This document shows positions 40,131 through 44,863 of a stretch of 44,863 bases of DNA, in pieces. Origin of the DNA: Burkholderiales bacterium (lineage in GTDB: Bacteria; Pseudomonadota; Gammaproteobacteria; Burkholderiales; Burkholderiaceae_D); assembly GCA_016196925.1 (NCBI GenBank), contig JACPWS010000013.1, forward strand, positions 1 through 44,863, read 5' to 3'. How positions within the stretch are numbered: the stretch's first letter is position 1; every line of letters begins with the position of its first letter. A program made the position numbers and the translations under genes. A model generated the notes under the pieces. The model did no database searches. It worked only from the letters and a program-made list of their open reading frames with translations, and was not told the origin of the DNA.

Positions 40131-41285
40131 ATGACTGGAAAAAGAATTTCGCATGCTTTTCGCAAATTGCATTTATGGATAGCGCTGCCCTTCGGCGCCG
40201 TGTTTGTGCTGCTGGGGCTGAGCGGCAGCGTGATCGCCTGGCTGCCGGAACTCGATCGCATGCTGAATCCCGATCTGCTGCGCGCCGCCGCGCCGCCGCC
40301 GGAGCAGCGCGACTACCCGGCCGCGATGCAGGCGCTCGTGGCAAAGCTGGCCGCCGATCCGCGCTACGGCCAGCCGACCCTGCTGCAATTTCCGCTGCAG
40401 GACGACGGCGTCTTCGTCGCCTGGTACCGCAAGAAATCCGGCGCCGGAGCTGGTGCCGCAGCGTTGGCGGCAGAAATCAGCCGCCAGGTGATGCTGGAAC
40501 CGGGCACGCTGCGCATACTCGGCGAACGCAACTGGGGCGAGCCCGGCCTGTCGCGCCGCCTGTTGATGCCCACCGTGTTTCACTTGCATCGCAGCCTGGT
40601 GAGCGGCGAAAGCGGCAAATTCTTGGTCGGCCTGTCGGGCCTGATGCTGTGCCTGGTGGCGCTCAGCGGCCTGGTGCTCTGGTGGCCGCGGATGACGCTT
40701 AAGGCGATCCGGCAAGCGCTCACGGTGAGCCACGGCGGCTCCTGGCCGCGCTTCAATTTTCGCCTGCACCGGGCCGCCGGATTTTTCGTCGCGCCGGTCT
40801 TGCTGATGCTGGGATTTTCCGGCCTGTATTTCAATTTGCCGGCGTGGGTGCTGCCGGCGGTGAACGCCTTCGCCCGCGTCACTCCGGCCCAAAAAATCGC
40901 ACCAGTAGCCACTCCGACGGCGGCGCAGATCAGTCCCGCGCAAGCGCTGGATATTGCACAAGCGCGCTATCCGCAGGCGCGCCTGACGCGGCTGGCGCTG
41001 GCGGTCCCGGCGTCCTTCGAAGTGCGCTTGCGCCAGCCCGGCGAATTGCGGCAAGGCGACGGCGCCACCCGCCTCAGCATCGCGGCCGCCGACGGCCAGG
41101 TGTTGCGGGTGCAAGACCCGCTCACGGCGCGCGGCGGCGACCGGTTTCTCGGCTGGCTGTTTCCACTGCACAGCGGCGAGGCGTTCGGTACGGCAGGGCG
41201 CATCTTCATCGCGGCATTCGGCGTGGCGCCCTTGTTGTTTTTTATCTCCGGTGTGCTCCTGTGGCGCCGCCGCCGCAGGCACTGA
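40131..41285 (+). CDS. PepSY-TM family membrane protein (putative ferric reductase)
   Basis: 384 residues. TM1 is about 16-38 after RKLHLWIALP (His14), a periplasmic domain follows, TM2 is 164-186 after FHLHRSLVSG (His151, His153), TM3 is 214-236 after FRLHRAAGFF (His213), then a PepSY-like periplasmic domain (ISPAQALDIAQARYPQARL), and a last TM near 355-376 ending in Arg-rich RRRRRH. The histidines at TM starts fit heme b ligation. Relatives such as FoxB and PiuB reduce iron at the inner membrane during siderophore use (family knowledge). It is the last gene of the Fur-type operon, 10 bp after the DUF2325 stop, and is likely the electron-supplying step. Confidence 0.88.
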   Translation: MTGKRISHAFRKLHLWIALPFGAVFVLLGLSGSVIAWLPELDRMLNPDLLRAAAPPPEQRDYPAAMQALVAKLAADPRYGQPTLLQFPLQDDGVFVAWYRKKSGAGAGAAALAAEISRQVMLEPGTLRILGERNWGEPGLSRRLLMPTVFHLHRSLVSGESGKFLVGLSGLMLCLVALSGLVLWWPRMTLKAIRQALTVSHGGSWPRFNFRLHRAAGFFVAPVLLMLGFSGLYFNLPAWVLPAVNAFARVTPAQKIAPVATPTAAQISPAQALDIAQARYPQARLTRLALAVPASFEVRLRQPGELRQGDGATRLSIAAADGQVLRVQDPLTARGGDRFLGWLFPLHSGEAFGTAGRIFIAAFGVAPLLFFISGVLLWRRRRRH

Positions 41286-41387
41286 AGCGGCGCTCTTGCC
41301 CGATACGAGATTCGCCCCTACAATCGAACGCGAAGCACGCGCTTCAACGTCGCTCGGACGGATCCGGGCGCTTACGAAAAATCTGAC

Positions 41388-42638
41388 ATGACACACACAT
41401 CTACTCCGCCGGGTCGGGGTACAGTTGAAGGGACTGCTACGTCCGGCCTCAACTATTCCTTCGCCCGCATCAATCGCCTTCCTCCCTACGTTTTCAACAT
41501 CACGGCCGAGCTGAAAATGGCGGCGCGCCGGCGCGGCGTCGACATCATCGATATGTCGATGGGCAATCCGGATGGCGCCACGCCGCAACACATCGTCGAC
41601 AAGCTGGTAGAGGTTGCCAGGCGGCCCGATACGCACGGCTATTCGGCTTCGAAAGGCATACCGCGTCTGCGGCGCGCGATCAGCCGTTGGTACCGCGATC
41701 GCTATCAGGTGGAACTCGATCCCGACAGCGAAGCGATCGTCACCATAGGCTCCAAAGAAGGCTTGGCGCACCTGATGCTGGCCACGCTGGACAAGGGCGA
41801 CACGGTGCTGGTGCCGAATCCCAGCTACCCGATACACATCTACGGCGCGGTGATCGCCGGCGCCGATATCCGCGCTATACGCATGAGCCCGGGCGTGGAT
41901 TTTTTCGCGGAACTGGAGCGTGCCATACGCGAAACTTATCCTAAGCCGAAGATGATGATTTTCGGTTTCCCGTCGAATCCGACCGCGCAATGCGTGGAGC
42001 TGGATTTTTTCGAGCGCGTGATCAGGCTGGCGAAAGAACACAATATTTTAGTGGTGCACGACCTGGCCTATGCCGACATCGTGTACGACGGCTGGACCGC
42101 ACCATCCATCATGCAAGTGGAAGGTGCGCGCGAGGTGGCGGTGGAATTTTTCACGCTCTCGAAAAGCTACAACATGGCCGGCTGGCGCATCGGTTTCATG
42201 GTCGGCAACAAGGAGTTGGTGGCGGCGCTGGCGCGCATCAAGAGTTACCACGATTACGGCAGCTTCACGCCGGTGCAGGTGGCGGCGATCGCGGCGCTGG
42301 AAGGCGACCAGACTTGCGTGCGCGAAATCCGCGACCAATACCAACGGCGGCGCGACGTGCTGGTGAAGGGCTTGCACGAGCTGGGCTGGATGGTGGAAAA
42401 ACCGAAAGCGTCCATGTATATCTGGGCCCAGATTCCTGAGCACTATCGCCAGCTCGGCTCGCTGGAATTCGCTAAACAGGTACTGGAAAAAGCCCGGCTG
42501 TGCGTCTCGCCCGGCATAGGTTTCGGCGAATACGGCGATGACTATGTGCGTTTCGCGCTGATAGAAAACGAGGCGCGCATCAAACAGGCGCTGCGCGGTT
42601 TGAAGAGTATGTTCAAGCAGGATGGCTTGCTCGACTAA
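41388..42638 (+). CDS. alaC: Glutamate-pyruvate (alanine) aminotransferase AlaC
   Basis: 416 residues, close to E. coli AlaC (412). Fold type I PLP aminotransferase: [30 protein letters not shown] near the start, [47 protein letters not shown], and the PLP-lysine motif [16 protein letters not shown]. It interconverts pyruvate plus glutamate with alanine plus 2-oxoglutarate in the cytoplasm. In many Burkholderiales alaC is followed by hom and thrC; here it is followed by a MITE-like element and an unrelated minus-strand gene. The ATG at 41388 has no strong ribosome binding site but fits the family start. Confidence 0.95.
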   Translation: MTHTSTPPGRGTVEGTATSGLNYSFARINRLPPYVFNITAELKMAARRRGVDIIDMSMGNPDGATPQHIVDKLVEVARRPDTHGYSASKGIPRLRRAISRWYRDRYQVELDPDSEAIVTIGSKEGLAHLMLATLDKGDTVLVPNPSYPIHIYGAVIAGADIRAIRMSPGVDFFAELERAIRETYPKPKMMIFGFPSNPTAQCVELDFFERVIRLAKEHNILVVHDLAYADIVYDGWTAPSIMQVEGAREVAVEFFTLSKSYNMAGWRIGFMVGNKELVAALARIKSYHDYGSFTPVQVAAIAALEGDQTCVREIRDQYQRRRDVLVKGLHELGWMVEKPKASMYIWAQIPEHYRQLGSLEFAKQVLEKARLCVSPGIGFGEYGDDYVRFALIENEARIKQALRGLKSMFKQDGLLD

Positions 42639-42668
42639 TCCGCGATCGCATTTCTATTTACGGTTTAT

Positions 42669-42797
42669 GGCGCTTCTAGAAATTCTTTATCGGGATGCAG
42701 ACCAAGGCAGAATGCAAAACTACGACGCAGCAATACGTCGGTATTGCGAGGCTTTGCAACGCAGCTATGCGCCCGAGTAAGGATTTATAGATGTGCC
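42669..42797. mobile_element. MITE-like hairpin element, about 129 bp
   Basis: The imperfect terminal inverted repeats 42669-42694 and 42772-42797 match at about 20 of 26 positions. Inside are nested perfect pairings: TGCAAA (42713-42718) with TTTGCA (42753-42758), and GCAATAC (42730-42736) with GTATTGC (42741-42747) around a 4-base loop. There is no coding capacity. It fills the space between alaC and the convergent gene, reaching to 1 bp from that gene's stop codon, and may act as a bidirectional transcript end. Confidence 0.55.
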
Positions 42798-42798
42798 A

Positions 42799-43293
42799 TC
42801 ATTCCGGCCAGACCGAAAGCACCAGCTCCTCGATATTGTCGGGATCGCCCATCTTCTTTTTCGCCTCATCCCAATCGGGCGGCGCCGGCAGCGGTTTGCG
42901 GGTGTGCACCGGGGTGTCTATGCTCATCTTGATCGCATACACCAGCACGCCCTGGGCCACATCCAGCGCCTGCACTTTTTGCGCGGCGGCCAGGATCTGG
43001 TGTTCGTAATAGGCGTGCACGGCCGGGCCCATATCCAGCCAGCTCGCGACTTCGCCGTCGGCGCGCACCGCCAGCACCAGATAGCCGGCGCTGGGCGGCA
43101 GCTTGACTTTCTTCATCGTATTCCAGACCTGCCACTGCACTTTTCTGGAATAGCGCACCAGTTGTTGCAAGTCGATTTTTTTCTCGGCCATGACCTGTTC
43201 TGACTGGAAAAAATAATGGCTGTCGAAGCGCACTTCAGCCGCCTGCGCCAGCGCGGCGCAACTCAGCAACAGGGTAGCCAGCAAGCGTTTCAT
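42799..43293 (-). CDS. Exported protein of unknown function
   Basis: 164 residues. A signal peptide (MKRLLATLLLSCAALAQA) precedes a compact domain with FDSHYFFQSEQVMAEKKIDLQQLV, KLPPSAGYLVLAVRADG and VASWLDMGPAVHAYYEHQILAAAQ. No family is recognised. A periplasmic location is likely. The ATG at 43293 follows TGAGAAAAC and lies 9 bp after the stop of the asparaginase-like gene, so the two are cotranscribed. Cytoplasmic and periplasmic products in one operon give no clear functional link. Confidence 0.75.
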   Translation of the reverse strand: MKRLLATLLLSCAALAQAAEVRFDSHYFFQSEQVMAEKKIDLQQLVRYSRKVQWQVWNTMKKVKLPPSAGYLVLAVRADGEVASWLDMGPAVHAYYEHQILAAAQKVQALDVAQGVLVYAIKMSIDTPVHTRKPLPAPPDWDEAKKKMGDPDNIEELVLSVWPE

Positions 43294-43302
43294 TTAGTTT
43301 TC

Positions 43303-43788
43303 TCAGTTAGTGACGAACACGCCGGCCGCGCGGTTTTTCTGCACATTGTCCCACGCGAAAATCTTGCCGTTCATCGCCACGTGTACGCCGGCCGGCAGCA
43401 ATTGCGCCACGCCGCAGGCAAAGCCGAGATTGAACAAGGCATCCGAATTAGCGATTTCGTAGGGGATCATGGCGCCGGTAAACACGATGGTCTTGCCGAG
43501 ATTGGCCGCACCCAGAAGCTCGGCGGTTTCACGCAGGGTGTCGGTGCCGTGGATGATGACGATCGCCTTTTCTTCTGCGTTCTGACACGCTTGCAAAATC
43601 GTCTGTCTGTGGCTGTCGTCCATGTCCAGAGAATCGATCAGCATGCAAACTTCCAGCGCCACCGGCACGGTCAGGCGCGCACGCTGCAGCACGGCCGGCA
43701 GATGGCTGTCGGCAAACGTCAGCTTGCCGGCCAGTTCGTCGTAGTGTTTGTCGAAGGTGCCGCCGGTGGCGAGGATACGCAGGGTCAT
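43303..43788 (-). CDS. Single-domain asparaginase-like protein
   Basis: 161 residues from ATG 43788 (an ATG at 43821 would add 11). It contains the two threonine motifs of bacterial L-asparaginases, ILATGGTFDK (Thr11) and VIIHGTDTLRETA (Thr82-Asp83), plus KTIVFTGAMIPYEIANSDALFNLGFA. Normal type I/II asparaginases have about 330 residues with a second C-terminal domain; here the protein stops after the N-terminal catalytic domain with no sign of a frameshift. Since the classical active site is completed by the neighbouring subunit, activity and substrate are uncertain. It is first in the operon with the exported protein and divergent from the gene at 43895. Confidence 0.85.
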   Translation of the reverse strand: MTLRILATGGTFDKHYDELAGKLTFADSHLPAVLQRARLTVPVALEVCMLIDSLDMDDSHRQTILQACQNAEEKAIVIIHGTDTLRETAELLGAANLGKTIVFTGAMIPYEIANSDALFNLGFACGVAQLLPAGVHVAMNGKIFAWDNVQKNRAAGVFVTN

Positions 43789-43894
43789 GATGGTTACTTG
43801 TCTGAATTGGGTATCCGTCATTGTAGCGCGCCGCCGGCACGACTGAAAGCGGCGCAAATTTGTTACACTGAAGTACGCAGCAAAAACCCAGATC

Positions 43895-44668
43895 ATGAAA
43901 CCCATCGCCCCCGGTACCGTCATCTTTCATCGCCATCGCGGTTATGGTGTGCTGACCGCCGTCAATTTACTGACCGGCTGGGTGGCCGCGCGTTTCGGCA
44001 ATGAGGCGCGCACGCTGGATCTGAACCTGTCCACCGACGAGATCCTGCATGCCGACGGCGAGCCCATCCTGTTCCGCCGCGCGCCGCCGGAACGCATGCC
44101 GCACGCGCGTCTGATGGCGATGGTGCGCGACTTGCATGCGGCCGGTTACCAGCGCCTGTATCTGTACAGCTGGCCCAAGCCTTCCGGTCTGCACTGGCGC
44201 TGGCAATTGTTTGCCGGCCCGCGCCATTGGATGCAGAGGCCGTGGCGCGAAGGCTGGTATGGTTCGGGCGCCGATTACAATTTCAATCCTGTGCTGGGCT
44301 GGGGCGATGCGCCGGGCGCCAGTAGCGCCGAGCTGATCGCGGCCCTGGCCAAATTCGACCCGGCCGGATTGGCGCAGGCGCTGGGGCGCGATGAAGACCA
44401 CACGGCCTGGTTCGCCGCGGTGTGCGCAGCCTTGCTGCCAAATTACGCCTACAGCCTGGGGGCCGATACGCCGGACACGCCTTTGCCGCCGCAATTGCCC
44501 GTAATGGCGGTGCGCCAGCGCCTGCCGCCCTGGAACGGGCCGGCGCTGCCGTATCCGCCCGGCTGGCGCCAGACCTGGAGCGAGGCCAGCCTGGCAGGAC
44601 TGCATGCGCCGGCGGCCGTGCGGCACGATGTGCTGCCGCCGGGCTGGCGCCTGCCGCTCGAATTTTAA
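43895..44668 (+). CDS. Conserved-looking protein of unknown function
   Basis: 257 residues. The N-terminus (PGTVIFHRHRGYGVLTAVN and WVAARFGNEARTLDL) resembles a small beta-barrel such as those at the ends of CarD or UvrD-type proteins, which bind protein or nucleic acid. The rest is Trp/Pro/Leu-rich with GLHWRWQLFAGPRHWMQRPW, WYGSGADYNFNP and LLPNYAYSLGA. No signal peptide or membrane span. No known family is recognised. The ATG at 43895 is the first in frame and divergent from the asparaginase-like gene. Confidence 0.7.
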   Translation: MKPIAPGTVIFHRHRGYGVLTAVNLLTGWVAARFGNEARTLDLNLSTDEILHADGEPILFRRAPPERMPHARLMAMVRDLHAAGYQRLYLYSWPKPSGLHWRWQLFAGPRHWMQRPWREGWYGSGADYNFNPVLGWGDAPGASSAELIAALAKFDPAGLAQALGRDEDHTAWFAAVCAALLPNYAYSLGADTPDTPLPPQLPVMAVRQRLPPWNGPALPYPPGWRQTWSEASLAGLHAPAAVRHDVLPPGWRLPLEF

Positions 44669-44731
44669 GCCGGAATTCGACCGGTTTCAGGCATACTCCC
44701 CCCTGTTTTTATAAAATATTGCTTGTCGTCC

Positions 44732-44863
44732 CTAGATTCAGATACGAAGTGCAATCTAGCAGTAGGAAGAAGGGCCAGATGCGATAGCATGGGCTTTTTG
44801 ACCTGCCAGTCGAAAGTTGCCGATGACGAAATACACACACCTGACCCAAGAAGAACGATACCA
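44732..44863 (+). mobile_element. Left end of a probable IS30-family element (cut by the window)
   Basis: CTAGATT (44732-44738) and AATCTAG (44753-44759) form an inverted pair within a stretch (GATTCAGATACGAAGTGCAA) that resembles IS30-type termini from memory. A transposase start follows at 44823. The exact left boundary and target duplication cannot be set because the element runs off the window. Confidence 0.5.
44823..44863 (+). CDS. IS30-family transposase, N-terminal fragment (runs off window)
   Basis: The last 41 bases encode MTKYTHLTQEERYQ, the characteristic start of IS30-type transposases, where a YxHLTxEERYQI segment opens the N-terminal helix-turn-helix. The remainder lies beyond the right edge. 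Whether the element is intact is unknown. Confidence 0.7.
   Translation, partial: MTKYTHLTQEERY

Noticed and set aside
40173..42041. 622-codon minus-strand open frame across the PepSY and alaC genes
   Set aside because: It spans two recognised plus-strand genes and the gap between them, and its composition is that of a shadow frame.

Overview
The window looks like a chromosomal segment of a GC-rich betaproteobacterium of the order Burkholderiales, most likely family Oxalobacteraceae (Janthinobacterium/Massilia/Duganella relatives). This rests on gene families and codon use (DctA, AlaC, SlyX, DUF1501/DUF1800 pair, many signalling proteins) and not on any rRNA or marker gene. No rRNA, tRNA, CRISPR array or prophage is visible. 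The only sign of an insertion sequence is the first codons of an IS30-type transposase at the right edge.

Layout. 1-2.5 kb: three-gene minus-strand operon of a secreted/TM protein, a DUF2491 (YjfK-like) protein and a PspA/IM30-like coiled coil. 2.5-5.2 kb: CII-like DNA-binding protein, a repeat-rich gap, a split chromate transporter (two half-size ChrA proteins), and a YefM-YoeB toxin-antitoxin pair bracketed by two identical 38-bp palindromic repeats. 5.3-8.4 kb: DUF1800-DUF1501 export-type operon. 8.6-11.5 kb: TonB-topology protein, methyltransferase, and a second YoeB/Txe toxin-antitoxin pair. 11.8-14.8 kb: dctA with a clear terminator, then a YegD-like Hsp70. 15.2-18.1 kb: Spy/CpxP-like periplasmic protein divergent from an OmpR/EnvZ-type two-component system. 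18.1-28.2 kb: DOPA-dioxygenase-like enzyme, DUF2721, two chemoreceptors, HDOD protein, SlyX, SprA-related metalloprotease candidate, B12-binding radical SAM protein and a CsoR-family repressor. 28.3-31.3 kb: MASE1-PAS-PAS-GGDEF-EAL protein.

31.2-41.3 kb is the most interesting part: an iron/heme island. A YfeX-like Dyp peroxidase is divergent from a TonB siderophore receptor, with a Fur-box-like site over the receptor promoter. A second Fur-box-like site sits inside a good promoter ahead of a five-gene operon: heme-type TonB receptor, a 566-residue exported protein built of repeated class II chelatase (CbiX-like) modules, a 76-residue Cys/His-rich protein, a DUF2325 coiled-coil protein and a PepSY-TM membrane protein. 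I infer a route in which tetrapyrrole-bound iron enters the periplasm, is worked on by a chelatase-fold protein and is reduced at the inner membrane. This is a hypothesis from gene content.

The last 3.5 kb holds alaC, a 129-bp MITE-like element, a secreted protein, a single-domain asparaginase-like protein, an unknown protein and the IS30 start. The intergenic DNA carries at least four repeat families. One is a 106-bp unit with two palindromes whose arms differ between copies by compensatory changes.
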